Source of the DNA: Variovorax paradoxus
GTDB lineage: Bacteria > Pseudomonadota > Gammaproteobacteria > Burkholderiales > Burkholderiaceae_C
DNA: 64,000 bases
Direction of reading: 5' to 3'
Assembly (NCBI RefSeq): GCF_018614915.1
Contig: NZ_JAGGNU010000023.1
Coordinates: 1 to 64,000 of the forward strand
Part shown: positions 47,218 through 56,380 of the stretch, one piece after another
Layout of the letters: each line of letters begins with the position of its first letter
How positions within the stretch are numbered: position 1 is the first letter of the stretch
Made by a program: the position numbers and the translations under genes
The notes under the pieces: generated by a model
Told to the model about the DNA's origin: nothing
The model's input: only the letters and a program-made list of their open reading frames with translations
Databases searched by the model: none

Positions 47218-48501
47218 ATGCGCGCGGCACTCTGGTTTCTCGCCCTGTTCGGCATCGCGGCCGCGGTGGCGCTGTTCGCCGGCAACAACCAGGGCACGAT
47301 CACCGTCTTCTGGCCGCCGTGGCGGGTCGACCTGTCGCTGAATCTCGTGCTGCTGCTGCTGCTGCTTGCCTTCGGGCTGCTGCACCTGGCGCTGCGCGGC
47401 TTGTCGGCGCTGTTCTCGCTGCCCAGGCAGGCGCGCCAATGGCGCCTGCAGCAAAAGGAGCGCGCCCTGCATGCGGCCCTGCTCGACGCGCTGGCGCAAT
47501 TGCTGGCCGGGCGCTTCTCGCGCGCACGCAAGGCCGCGCAAGCCGCGCTGACGCAGGAGAGAACGCTGGCCGCGCTCGACGCGCCGCTGCCGCAGGCGCA
47601 GCAGGTGAGGGTGCTGTCGCACCTGCTCGCCGCGGAGAGCGCGCAGGCGCTGCAGGATCGCGCGGCGCGCGATGCGCACTTGCAGCAGGCGCTCAACGAG
47701 AGCGCCGACCGAGGCATTCTGGCCAGCCCCGAGACGCGCGAAGGCGTGCAGCTGCGGGCTGCCCGCTGGGCGCTCGACGACCGCGATGCACCGGCGGCGC
47801 TGGCACGCCTCGCGGAGCTGCCGCAGGGCGCCCAACGGCGCACGCTGGCGCTGCGGCTGCGATTGAAGGCTGCGCGCCAGGACCGCCGCACGCTCGAAGC
47901 GCTCGAAACCGCGCGGCTCCTGGCCAAGCATCGCGCCTTCTCGGACTCGGCCGCGCAGAGCATCGTGCGAGGGTTGGCGACCGAACTGCTGTCGGGCGCG
48001 CACGATCCCGCACAACTGCTGCGGGCCTGGGGCGAGTTCGAGGCCTGGGAACGCGAGATGCCCGAGGTCGCGATCCACGCCGCGCAGCGCATGGTGGCGC
48101 TGCGCGGCGATCTCACGCTTGCGCGTGCCTGGCTGCTGCCGGTCTGGGAGCGCATGGCCGCGCAGCCCCAGAGCCTCGGCGAGTCCTTGCGCGTGAAGCT
48201 GGTGCGGGCGCTCGAGGCGGGACTCGATTCGGTCGATGCCGAATGGCTGGCTCGCATCGAGTCTGCGCAGCGGAACAACCCGCGCGATGCCAATCTGCAG
48301 TACCTGGCCGGCATGGCCTGCATGAAGCGCCAACTTTGGGGCAAGGCGCAACAATTGCTCACGCAGGCGGGATTGGCGTTACAGGATCCCAACCTGCATC
48401 GTCGAGCCTGGCAGGCCCTCGCCCAACTGGCCGAGGCCCGAGACGACGCCCACCAGGCTTCTGCCGCCTGGAAACGCGCAGCACAGACCGAAAACCTCTG
48501 A
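47218..48501 (+). CDS. hemY: HemY-like membrane protein
   Basis: A 427-residue proteobacterial HemY (the TPR membrane protein, not protoporphyrinogen oxidase). Two hydrophobic segments, at 4-22 and 40-62, precede a helical repeat domain of about 360 residues with the HemY_N signature GTITVFWPPWRVDLSLNLVL. AGGAGGC lies 12 nt before the ATG at 47218. It ends the haem operon and is followed by a terminator. Confidence 0.9.
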   Translation: MRAALWFLALFGIAAAVALFAGNNQGTITVFWPPWRVDLSLNLVLLLLLLAFGLLHLALRGLSALFSLPRQARQWRLQQKERALHAALLDALAQLLAGRFSRARKAAQAALTQERTLAALDAPLPQAQQVRVLSHLLAAESAQALQDRAARDAHLQQALNESADRGILASPETREGVQLRAARWALDDRDAPAALARLAELPQGAQRRTLALRLRLKAARQDRRTLEALETARLLAKHRAFSDSAAQSIVRGLATELLSGAHDPAQLLRAWGEFEAWEREMPEVAIHAAQRMVALRGDLTLARAWLLPVWERMAAQPQSLGESLRVKLVRALEAGLDSVDAEWLARIESAQRNNPRDANLQYLAGMACMKRQLWGKAQQLLTQAGLALQDPNLHRRAWQALAQLAEARDDAHQASAAWKRAAQTENL

Positions 48502-48526
48502 AAAGGGGTCCATTCCGCAAGGTCGG

Positions 48527-48551
48527 GTTAGCTATCTTATTGATAGCTAAC
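48527..48551. promoter_or_regulatory. Perfect AT-rich palindrome upstream of the EPS promoter
   Basis: GTTAGCTATC (48527-48536), TTATT loop, then GATAGCTAAC (48542-48551): a perfect 10-bp inverted repeat. It lies 26 bp after the hemY stop and about 100 bp upstream of the wza -35 box. Without a T-run it is more likely a protein-binding site than a terminator. Confidence 0.5.
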
Positions 48552-48594
48552 TATCAAGCATCCACGGTCAAATACGGAAACTTTTGCTGTCTCG

Positions 48595-48621
48595 GCGTGT
48601 CCGCCTACACGCGCTTTTTTT
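48595..48621 (+). terminator. Rho-independent terminator of the hem operon
   Basis: GCGTGT (48595-48600) and ACACGC (48607-48612) form a 6-bp stem with a 6-nt loop, followed after GC by seven T (48615-48621). It lies 93 bp past the hemY stop, before the EPS promoter, and would insulate the two operons. Confidence 0.7.
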
Positions 48622-48652
48622 CTCTGCCTAATGATCTAAGCCAAGAAAGAAT

Positions 48653-48680
48653 TTGACCTCACGGCTGACTGATGTACAGT
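48653..48680 (+). promoter_or_regulatory. Sigma-70-type promoter of the wza operon with an overlapping inverted repeat
   Basis: TTGACC (48653-48658) and TACAGT (48675-48680) are separated by 16 bp, giving 5/6 and 4/6 matches to consensus. The predicted start near 48687 leaves about 43 nt of leader before the TTG of wza. GACTG-ATGTA-CAGTC (48667-48681), a perfect inverted repeat, overlaps the -10 box, a place where a bound protein would block the polymerase. Confidence 0.6.
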
Positions 48681-48729
48681 CGTAACTGTTTGCAAAAGTA
48701 TTCATTCTGGTCACGACGCGGAGTTTGGT

Positions 48730-49884
48730 TTGAACCGTTTCCTATTACACACCGCTTTGTTTGCTTCGGCCATCCTGCTGCTGCAGGCGTGCGCACCGCT
48801 GGCGCCGGGTTTCCGTTCTGCCAGCAATGACGCCGACCAGGCCGTCTCGCCATCCGGCTTCTCGACCTCCGAGATCGATCCGCCGCCGGCCGGCGCGATC
48901 ACCTCGATCACGCCGCAGCTGATCCGCGCGCAGCGTGCCGCGCAGGGAAAGGCGATTCCCCCCGACGTGCAGGCGCTGGTGGGGACGGCGGAGGTCTACA
49001 AGATCGGCCCGGGCGACGTGGTGGGCATCGTGGTCTACGACCATCCGGAGATCGTGTTCAGCGCGATTCCCGCCACCACCGTGGCCGATCCGGCCAGCGT
49101 GTCGCCGGCGCCCGGCTTCATCGTGTCGAACACCGGGCAGCTGAGCTTCCCGTACGTCGGCGCGCTGAGGGTCGAAGGCATGACCGTCCAGGAACTGGAG
49201 AACACGCTCGTGCAGCGGCTGTCGCGGGTCTTCAAGAATCCCCAGCTGAGCGTCCGGGTGCAGGCCTTCCGGAGCAAGCGTGCCTACATCGAAGGCGATG
49301 TGCGGCTTCCCGGCCTGATGGTGTTCACCGACATTCCGATGACGCTCGCCGAGGCGCTCAACCGCGCCGGCGGATTCGCGCCGACGGGCGACCGTTCCGC
49401 CGTGAACCTCACGCGCGACGGCAGGACGATTGCGCTCGACCTGATGGCGATGGCCGACGCGGGCCTCGACGCATCCCGCATTCCGCTGAAATCCGGCGAC
49501 ATGGTGATGGTGCGCAGCCGCGACGAGCGCAAGGTCACCGTGATGGGCGAGGTCAACATCCAGATGGGTGTGCTGATGCGCAACGGCCGGCTCAGCCTGA
49601 ACGATGCCCTGACCGAGGTCGGCGGCGTCAACCTCGGGACCGCGAATCCGCGCCAGATCTACGTGATCCGCAACGAGACGGAGGGGCAGGCGATCTTCCA
49701 TCTCGATGCCCGCACGCCGACGGCGATCGCGCTCGCGGACGGCTTCCAGCTGCGGCCCAAGGACGTGGTCTATGTCGATCCGGTCCCGCTGGTGCAATGG
49801 AACCGTGTCTTGAGCCTGATCCTACCGACGGCCACGACCGCGACGTCCTACCGCGATCTGGGCACGCGAGGGGGCACCAGATAG
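48730..49884 (+). CDS. wza: Polysaccharide export outer-membrane lipoprotein (Wza-like)
   Basis: A 384-residue OPX-family exporter forming the outer-membrane channel for EPS. The signal and lipobox end LLLQAC. The Poly_export domain opens YKIGPGDVVGIVVYDHPE, and SLBB repeats follow (GFIVSNTGQLSFPYVGAL; RAYIEGDVRLPGL; KVTVMGEVNIQMGVL). A C-terminal amphipathic stretch (QWNRVLSLILPTATTATSYR) is the membrane-spanning helix. The start is TTG 48730 with CGGAG upstream; no ATG gives the signal peptide. It is coupled to wzb by a 1-bp overlap. Confidence 0.93.
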   Translation: MNRFLLHTALFASAILLLQACAPLAPGFRSASNDADQAVSPSGFSTSEIDPPPAGAITSITPQLIRAQRAAQGKAIPPDVQALVGTAEVYKIGPGDVVGIVVYDHPEIVFSAIPATTVADPASVSPAPGFIVSNTGQLSFPYVGALRVEGMTVQELENTLVQRLSRVFKNPQLSVRVQAFRSKRAYIEGDVRLPGLMVFTDIPMTLAEALNRAGGFAPTGDRSAVNLTRDGRTIALDLMAMADAGLDASRIPLKSGDMVMVRSRDERKVTVMGEVNIQMGVLMRNGRLSLNDALTEVGGVNLGTANPRQIYVIRNETEGQAIFHLDARTPTAIALADGFQLRPKDVVYVDPVPLVQWNRVLSLILPTATTATSYRDLGTRGGTR

Positions 49885-50327
49885 TGGCCATCCAGAACGT
49901 CCTCGTCGTGTGCATCGGGAACATCTGCCGCAGCCCCATGGCCGAAGGCCTGATGACCACGGCCCTGCCCGGCGCCCTGGTCAGCTCGGCAGGCTTGCAG
50001 GCGCTGTCCGGTTCGCGCGCGGATCCGATCGCCTGCGAGCTGATGGACGAGCGCGGCATCAGCCTCGAAAAGCACCGGGCGCGGCAGCTCAGCCTGGACA
50101 TGTGCCAGCGCGCCGATCTGATTCTCGTGATGGATCGCGAGCAGCGCCGCACGGTCCAGGAGCGCTACCTCTTCGCGGCCGGCAAGGTGTTCCGTCTCTG
50201 CGAATTCACCGACCAGGACGTGCCCGACCCTTTCCGTTCGGGTCGCGGTTCTTTTCAGCGCTCGCTGGCACTCATTGAAGGCGGCGCGCAGCAGTGGGTC
50301 AAACGCATTTCACGAGTATCCAGTTGA
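49884..50327 (+). CDS. wzb: Low-molecular-weight protein-tyrosine phosphatase (Wzb-like)
   Basis: A 147-residue cytosolic phosphatase that resets the Wzc kinase. The P-loop CIGNICRS gives Cys10 and Arg16 (CX5R), and the general acid is Asp115 in DVPDPF. The start is a GTG that overlaps the wza stop by one base; the family N-terminus (IQNVLVVCIGN) begins there. It ends with TGATG shared with wzc. Confidence 0.92.
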   Translation: MAIQNVLVVCIGNICRSPMAEGLMTTALPGALVSSAGLQALSGSRADPIACELMDERGISLEKHRARQLSLDMCQRADLILVMDREQRRTVQERYLFAAGKVFRLCEFTDQDVPDPFRSGRGSFQRSLALIEGGAQQWVKRISRVSS

Positions 50328-52582
50328 TGAATTCCACTCTCACACCCAAAACAAGCCCCAGCTCGCAGATCACGAGCGCTGCGGACGACGACGATCTGGA
50401 CATCGGCCGCTACATCGACGTCCTGCTCTCGAACAAGTGGTTGATCGCGGCGATCACCCTCGTGGTGTTCGCGATGGGTGCCATCTACGCCTTCCTGGAG
50501 CGGCCGATCTACGAGTCCAACATGGTGGTCCAGGTCGAGGACACGGAGGGCGGCGGCAAGGGCATTCTCAGCGAGGCCGGCGGCCTGATCGACGTCAAGA
50601 CCCCGGCCAACGCCGAGATCGAGATCATCCGCTCGCGCATGATCGCCGGCCAGGCCGTGGAGGCGACCAAGCTCTACATCGCGGCGAGCCCGCGCTACGT
50701 GCCCTACATCGGCGGCTGGCTGGCGCGGCGTGCCAACGGCCTTTCGGAACCCGGATTCCTCGGTTTCGCCGGCTACGTGTCGGGAACGGAACGCCTCTTG
50801 ATCGGGCAGTTCGACGTGCCGACCCAGATGGAAGGCGGACTGTTCACGGTGACGGCCAAGGCCGGCAACCAGTACACGCTCGACTATCCGGGAATGCAGC
50901 AGCTGACCGGCACCGTCGGCAAGCTTCTGAAGGCCGATACCGGCGAAGGGCCGATCGAGCTGCTGGTGACCCAGCTCTCCGGCAAGCCGGGTGCGCAGTT
51001 CAACCTCTATCGCTACGCGAAGCTGCCGACCACCATCGCACTGCAGTCCAGCCTGGTCCTTCAGGAGCGCGGCAAGACCTCCGGCATCATCAACGTGGCC
51101 CTGCAGGACAGCGATCCCTTCAAGCTGACGCGGGTGCTCAATGCCGTGGGCGAGCAATACGTCAAACAGAACATCGAGCGCAAGGCCGCGGAAGCGCAGA
51201 AGACGCTGGCCTTCCTCGACGTCCAGCTGCCGCAGTTCAAGAAGCAGCTGGAGGCCTCCGAAGAGGTCTACAACCGCTATCGCAATCAGAAGGGCACCGT
51301 GGCCTTCAGCGAGGAAGCGGCGCTGGTATTGGGGCAGGCGGTCGATCGCCAGACCAAGCTGCTGGACGCGCAGCAACGCCGGCGTGAACTCGAAGCCCGT
51401 TTCACTTCCGCGCACCCGAGCGTGCAGACCCTCGACAGCCAGATCGCGGCACTCAAGGTCGACATGGGTGATATCCAGGCCCGTATCAAGGGCCTGCCGG
51501 CCATCCAGCAGGAAGCGGTGCGCATGGAGCGCGACGTGAAGGTCAACACCGAGCTGTACCAGTCGCTGCTCAACAACGCGCTGCAGCTGCGCCTGGTGAA
51601 GGAAGGCAAGATCGGCAACGTCCGCGTGCTCGACGAGGCGGTGGTGCCGCAGGTGCCGGTGAAGCCGAACCGCAAGGTCATCATGGCAGCCGCGTTGGCG
51701 CTGGGGCTGTTCCTCGGCATCGTCGCCGCGTTCGTCCGCAGCTCCTTCATCGAGCAGCGCCTGCGCGATCCGCACGAGGTGGAAGCCGATACCGGCCTGC
51801 CGGTCTTCTCGACCATTCCGCTCAGCCCCGCGCAGAGCGCGATCGCGAAGCGGCGGCTGAGCGGCGCCACCGGGGTGCGCTTGCTGGCGATCGAGAGTCC
51901 GGACGATCCGGCCGTCGAAAGCCTGCGCAGCCTGCGCACGGCGATGCAGTTCGCGATGCTGGAATCGCCGAACAACCGCGTGCTGATCAGCGGTCCCACG
52001 CCGGGCGTGGGCAAGAGCTTCGTGACGGCGAATTTCGCCGCGCTCATGGCTGCCGCGGGCAAGCGCACGCTGCTGATCGACGCCGACCTGCGGCGCGGCC
52101 ACACGCACCAGTACTTCGGATTGCAGCGCCACGGTGGGCTGTCGGAACTGATCGCGGGCAGCCTGACGGTGCAGCAGACGGTGCACCGGCAAGTGGTTCC
52201 CAACCTGGATTTCCTGGCCACGGGCCAGTTGCCTCCGAACCCGGCGGAGCTGCTGGTGTCGGAATCCTTCAAGACGGCGCTCGAGCGCCTGTCGGAGCAG
52301 TACGACCTGGTGGTCATCGACACGCCGCCGGTGCTGGTCGCCGCCGACACGTCCACGGTCGCGGCACACGCGGGCACGGTGCTGCTGGTGGCGCGCGCAG
52401 ACCAGTCCACCATGGGCGAGCTCAAGGAAAGCACCCGCCGTCTTTCGATGAGCGGCAAGGCCGCCACGGGCGTGCTGCTCAACGCGATGGACGTCGGCCG
52501 CCGCGCCTTCGCACCGTACAAGTACGGCCGCTACCGCTACACCAACTACAACTACGAGAGCATCCTGCCCGAAGAGCAGTGA
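50327..52582 (+). CDS. wzc: Polysaccharide co-polymerase and BY-type tyrosine kinase (Wzc-like)
   Basis: A 751-residue inner-membrane protein controlling chain length and export. Wzz domain with transmembrane helices at about 38-58 and 445-465; long periplasmic coiled-coil insert between them; cytoplasmic kinase with Walker A GPTPGVGKS (556-564), Walker A' LLIDADLRRG and Walker B YDLVVIDTPP. The tail YKYGRYRYTNYNYE has six tyrosines for autophosphorylation. The gene is coupled to wzb, and the downstream operon converges 6 bp away. Confidence 0.95.
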   Translation: MNSTLTPKTSPSSQITSAADDDDLDIGRYIDVLLSNKWLIAAITLVVFAMGAIYAFLERPIYESNMVVQVEDTEGGGKGILSEAGGLIDVKTPANAEIEIIRSRMIAGQAVEATKLYIAASPRYVPYIGGWLARRANGLSEPGFLGFAGYVSGTERLLIGQFDVPTQMEGGLFTVTAKAGNQYTLDYPGMQQLTGTVGKLLKADTGEGPIELLVTQLSGKPGAQFNLYRYAKLPTTIALQSSLVLQERGKTSGIINVALQDSDPFKLTRVLNAVGEQYVKQNIERKAAEAQKTLAFLDVQLPQFKKQLEASEEVYNRYRNQKGTVAFSEEAALVLGQAVDRQTKLLDAQQRRRELEARFTSAHPSVQTLDSQIAALKVDMGDIQARIKGLPAIQQEAVRMERDVKVNTELYQSLLNNALQLRLVKEGKIGNVRVLDEAVVPQVPVKPNRKVIMAAALALGLFLGIVAAFVRSSFIEQRLRDPHEVEADTGLPVFSTIPLSPAQSAIAKRRLSGATGVRLLAIESPDDPAVESLRSLRTAMQFAMLESPNNRVLISGPTPGVGKSFVTANFAALMAAAGKRTLLIDADLRRGHTHQYFGLQRHGGLSELIAGSLTVQQTVHRQVVPNLDFLATGQLPPNPAELLVSESFKTALERLSEQYDLVVIDTPPVLVAADTSTVAAHAGTVLLVARADQSTMGELKESTRRLSMSGKAATGVLLNAMDVGRRAFAPYKYGRYRYTNYNYESILPEEQ

Positions 52583-52588
52583 GCTGCC

Positions 52589-53833
52589 TCAGGTGGCCGG
52601 GCGGTGGGCCACCCTTGCAATGCAGGCCTCGAGGTCGCGTTCGAACTGCGCCAGGACGACATCGCGATCGAATCGCGCTTCGGCGTAGGCACGCGAGCGG
52701 CGTCCGAGTTCGCGCCGAAGCTCGGGTTGCGCGGCCAGCGCGACGACGGCCTGTGCAAAGGCCTTCGCATCGTCCGGCGGCACGGCGACGCCGCATTCGG
52801 ACACCACCTTGCCGAGCTCGGTGTCGGCACGCGCGCCGGCCACCACCGGCCTGCCGCTGCTCAGCATGCCGGTGAGCTTGGACGGCATCACCAGGTCGGC
52901 CGCATCTGCGCGCTGGGGCAAGAGGTGGATGTCCGCCAGGCCCAGCAGGTCGCCGAGCCGATCGGCCGGCTGCAGATCGAGGAAGCGCACGTTGGCAAGC
53001 TGCTCGCAGCGCTTCATCAGTTCGGCGCGGCCGGCGCCGTTGCCGCAGAACACGAATTCGAGCCCGGGCTGGTCCTTCAGCATCAGGGCCATCTCGGCCA
53101 GCAGTTCCAGCCCCTGCTTGGCGCCCATGTTGCCCGAGTAGAGCGCCACGACGGCATCGGATCGGATGCCCAGTTCGGCGCGGTAGGGGCTTGCCCCCTG
53201 CAGGGGCTGGATGGCCGATACGTCGGCCCAGTTGGGCAGCGAGACCAGGCGCTCGGGCTCGATGCCCTTGCTGCTCGCGCGCTCGATCATGCGCTGGGAA
53301 ATGGTGGAGATCCGGTCGAAGCGGCGCATCAGCCCCCGTTCGACCGCCGCGACGAAGGCCCGCAGTCGCGCGCCTTTGAGCAGCCCGAGTTCGAAGGCGG
53401 CGTCGACCTCGTAGTCCTGGATGTGCAGCCAGGTCTTGGCCGAGCACAACCGGGCGAAGAGCAGCGCCGCCGGCGTGCAGAAGAGCGGCGGCTCCGTCAC
53501 CCACACCACGTCGGGCTTCCAGCGCCACTGGGCGAACAGGGCCGGGATGCTGGCCAGCGCGAAGCTCGCCAGGTGCAGAAGACGCTTCGCGCCGCTGACC
53601 TTGCGCGGCACCCACAGCGGCGTGCGCAGCACCGTGGCGCCGTGCCAGGTCTCCTGCGTGTAGCGCGAGGCGCGGTAGCCGGGCCAGACCGCCCAGTCAG
53701 GGTAGTAGGGCGGCGCGGTGACCACGCGCACCTCGTGTCCCTGGGCGGCGAGGCATGCGACCATTTCTCCGGTGTACTTGCCGATGCCGGTCAGTTCCGG
53801 CGCGAAATTAATACCGTAGACGAGCAGTTTCAT
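52589..53833 (-). CDS. WcaI-like GT4 glycosyltransferase
   Basis: A 414-residue GT-B enzyme close to colanic-acid WcaI: MKLLVYGINFAPELTGIGKYT, VVTAPPYYPDWAVWPGY, WVTEPPLFCTPAALL, DYEVDAAFELGLLKG, and MPSKLTGMLSSGRPVVAGA. It probably adds fucose or another sugar to the growing lipid-linked repeat. It is last in the leftward EPS operon, 3 bp after the next glycosyltransferase, and its stop faces the wzc stop. Confidence 0.9.
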   Translation of the reverse strand: MKLLVYGINFAPELTGIGKYTGEMVACLAAQGHEVRVVTAPPYYPDWAVWPGYRASRYTQETWHGATVLRTPLWVPRKVSGAKRLLHLASFALASIPALFAQWRWKPDVVWVTEPPLFCTPAALLFARLCSAKTWLHIQDYEVDAAFELGLLKGARLRAFVAAVERGLMRRFDRISTISQRMIERASSKGIEPERLVSLPNWADVSAIQPLQGASPYRAELGIRSDAVVALYSGNMGAKQGLELLAEMALMLKDQPGLEFVFCGNGAGRAELMKRCEQLANVRFLDLQPADRLGDLLGLADIHLLPQRADAADLVMPSKLTGMLSSGRPVVAGARADTELGKVVSECGVAVPPDDAKAFAQAVVALAAQPELRRELGRRSRAYAEARFDRDVVLAQFERDLEACIARVAHRPAT

Positions 53834-53836
53834 GGA

Positions 53837-55000
53837 TCACGCAGGTTGGGGCGAGTGCTCGCGGATGGTGTGGACCAGCTTTTCCGCCACCTGCTCCATC
53901 TGGAAGCGGGTGTCGAAACAGCGCAGCGCGGCGACGCGCATCGCCTCGAGTTCGGCGGGCGTCGCGCCGAGCCAGCGTTGCAGCAGGGCGACCGTGCCCT
54001 CCAGCGTGTCGGATTCGACGAAGCCCGCACGATCTGCCGCGATCTCGCGCCAGATGTTGACCTTGTTGCTGATCAGCACCGGCCGGCTGCAGGCGAGCGC
54101 CTCCGCCACCGCGATGCCGAAGTTCTCCTGGTGCGAAGGCAGGCAGAACACCTCGCACGCATGGAAGGCGCCCCATTTCAGCTCGCCCGACAGCATGCCG
54201 GTCCAGCTGATGCGCGAGGCGATGCCGAGACCGGCCGCACGGCTTTGCAATTGAGCGGTCAGGCCTTCGTCGTCCGGGCCCGCCATCACGAGCTGGACGT
54301 CCGGCACCTGCGCCGCGACACGCGCGAAGGCCTCGATCAACAGGTCGCAGCCCTTTTTTTCGTGGATGCGGCCGAGGAACAGCAACAGCCGCTTGCCCTT
54401 CAGCTCAGGAAAGGACGAAAGAAAGGTCTCGGACAAGGTCCTGGCATTCTGCGGCGGCACGGTTGTGCCATACGAGCCGACCACCTCGCGGCAGCGATAG
54501 AGCCAGAAGGACTGCCGCGCGAGCAGGCGTTCTTCCTCGCAGGTGAAGAGCACGGCGGATGCATCGCGCAGCACGCGGTACTCGCCCCAGGGCCAGTAGA
54601 GCCACTTCTTGAGATGCTTCAACGGATAGCGGTGCTTGAACCACGGATCGAGCATGCCGTGGCTGTAGACGAAGTAGGGCGTGGAAGACCCGTGCAGCGC
54701 ACGCCAGGCGGCGAAGCCGACGTACTGCCAGAGGCCGTTAACGATGACGGCGTCGTAGTCGCCGGCGTGTGCCTTGAGCCAGGGCAGCAGGCGCTCGTTG
54801 TAGCCGTAGCTGGAGGCCGAGGGGCCGGTCGCGATCACCTTGCCCGGGTAGTCGGCGACGAAGCTCGCATCGGGGCTGTCGAGGCTCACCACGTCGCCCT
54901 CGTGCCCCATGGCCGCCAATGCGCCCTGGATTCGACGGACTCCCTCGATGACGCCTCCGCCGCGAGGATCGACGGATGGAATGAGATGAAGCAGTCTCAC
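53837..55000 (-). CDS. GT4-family glycosyltransferase of the EPS operon
   Basis: A 387-residue GT-B enzyme. The N-domain opens LLHLIPSVDPRGGGVIEGVR; the C-domain has LLFLGRIHEKKGCDLLIEAF, ACEVFCLPSHQENFGIAVAE (E-x7-E) and SRPVLISNKVNIWREI. The start is a GTG overlapping the stop of the upstream polymerase gene (GTGA), so translation is coupled. The donor is unknown; GDP-mannose or GDP-fucose are candidates given the adjacent genes. Confidence 0.88.
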   Translation of the reverse strand: MRLLHLIPSVDPRGGGVIEGVRRIQGALAAMGHEGDVVSLDSPDASFVADYPGKVIATGPSASSYGYNERLLPWLKAHAGDYDAVIVNGLWQYVGFAAWRALHGSSTPYFVYSHGMLDPWFKHRYPLKHLKKWLYWPWGEYRVLRDASAVLFTCEEERLLARQSFWLYRCREVVGSYGTTVPPQNARTLSETFLSSFPELKGKRLLLFLGRIHEKKGCDLLIEAFARVAAQVPDVQLVMAGPDDEGLTAQLQSRAAGLGIASRISWTGMLSGELKWGAFHACEVFCLPSHQENFGIAVAEALACSRPVLISNKVNIWREIAADRAGFVESDTLEGTVALLQRWLGATPAELEAMRVAALRCFDTRFQMEQVAEKLVHTIREHSPQPA

Positions 55001-56343
55001 GATCGCGAGGCGCGGCCTGGGAAGATTTCGAGCCTCGGATAGCGGAAGACCAGGAGGGCGTAGGCCAGCATGATGCCGAGCAGGGCATTGGCCGTCAGTT
55101 GGCCGAGGGCAGGCCAGCTGACCACCGCCAGCGCAGTCGTCAGCCACACCAGCAGGGGATAGGGGGAATTCGTCTTGATCGAGAACCTGAGGCTCCACAG
55201 CAGGCCGACGGCCAGCACGAGGTACTTGAGCGCGATGTATGCGAATCCCAGCAGGCCGCCTTCCATCAGGATGCGGCCGCCTTCGGCTTCTGCGAGGGCG
55301 AAGACATCGGCCGATCCGGTACGAACGTAGGTCGCGAGGTTGGATCCGAAACCCACGCCGTAGCCGAGCCAGCTCATGATGTCGTAGACCCACGGCTCGC
55401 CGAACAGAACGGTCAGGACCCGTTCGGTGAAGTTCTCTGCCTCCGCTGCCTGCTCGAAGCGCGTCTGCGTGATGCCGATTGCGTCTCGGAAAACATAGGC
55501 GAAGAGAGCCGTCAGCGCCAGCATGATGACAACTGCCACCGCAGCGCCCACCTTGTTGCGTGCTTTCGAGAACAGCAGCCTGCCCATCAGGTAGGCCATC
55601 AGCATCATGCCCGAGGAGATCACCGCCGTTCTGGAGCCGCTCACCAGCGCGCCGGTGACGAAGGCCACGAAGACGGCGACCGCGAACAGGAACTGCCTCG
55701 TGTTGCGCTTCCTGGCGCCCAGAATGCCGAGCACCAGCGGCGCCACCATCGTCATGTAGGTGGCATAGCCCGAGGTGAAGCTGAAGGTGCCGGTGGTGCG
55801 GACCACGCCCACCACCGCGACGAAGACGCTTTCCTCATCGCCGTCCACCTGGGTGTTGATCCGGGCGCCCGGAGGCGAGTAGTGCTGCAGCACGGCCAGC
55901 GGAGCCAGCAGCACCATCACGAGGGCGGCCGCCAGAACCGCGATCCGATAGTCCGCTTCGTTCATGGATGCGGCGGCGGCCACCGCGAACCACATGTACA
56001 GGAGCCAGAAGCGCAGGCCGATCACGAACACGATCGGGGAGCTCTCGCCGCCGACGAGCTGCAGCAGCCCCCAGCCGACCACCAGGCACGACCAGGCCAG
56101 CATGACGGCGGTGATCTTCTTGTTGCGTCTCAGATGGCCATGCCGCCAGGCGTAGAGGACCAGTGCGAGCGCCAGCAGGTCGCGCAGAAGGATCAGGGGA
56201 AGCGTGGACGCGGACGCCACCCACTTGCGCACCGCTCCCTCGAAAATGACGATCAGGAAGACGGCCAGAAAAAGCTGGCCGGCACGGCTGAGCGACGCGG
56301 GCCTGTTCACCGCGCGAGGGACGCTGGCGGCGATCGCGCTCAT
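54997..56343 (-). CDS. O-antigen ligase/Wzy-like polymerase
   Basis: A 448-residue polytopic membrane protein with about eleven hydrophobic segments. A larger loop, MSWLGYGVGFGSNLATYVR and following, precedes the last helices, and VSGSRTAVISSGMM is the family stretch. In this setting, with Wza and Wzc, the likely role is polymerising EPS repeat units (Wzy). Ligase function is the alternative. It is coupled to the next gene and 37 bp after a glycosyltransferase gene. Confidence 0.8.
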   Translation of the reverse strand: MSAIAASVPRAVNRPASLSRAGQLFLAVFLIVIFEGAVRKWVASASTLPLILLRDLLALALVLYAWRHGHLRRNKKITAVMLAWSCLVVGWGLLQLVGGESSPIVFVIGLRFWLLYMWFAVAAAASMNEADYRIAVLAAALVMVLLAPLAVLQHYSPPGARINTQVDGDEESVFVAVVGVVRTTGTFSFTSGYATYMTMVAPLVLGILGARKRNTRQFLFAVAVFVAFVTGALVSGSRTAVISSGMMLMAYLMGRLLFSKARNKVGAAVAVVIMLALTALFAYVFRDAIGITQTRFEQAAEAENFTERVLTVLFGEPWVYDIMSWLGYGVGFGSNLATYVRTGSADVFALAEAEGGRILMEGGLLGFAYIALKYLVLAVGLLWSLRFSIKTNSPYPLLVWLTTALAVVSWPALGQLTANALLGIMLAYALLVFRYPRLEIFPGRASRS

Positions 56344-56380
56344 GGGCGCGACCTCCCCGATTGCATGCCGTTCCTGTCGC

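Noticed and set aside
47218..48501. hemY considered as protoporphyrinogen oxidase
   Set aside because: No FAD-binding GxGxxG motif; it is the membrane-anchored TPR-type HemY of proteobacteria.
48502..48729. JUMPstart/ops element searched for before the wza operon
   Set aside because: No GGCGGTAG-like sequence was seen in the leader or promoter region.
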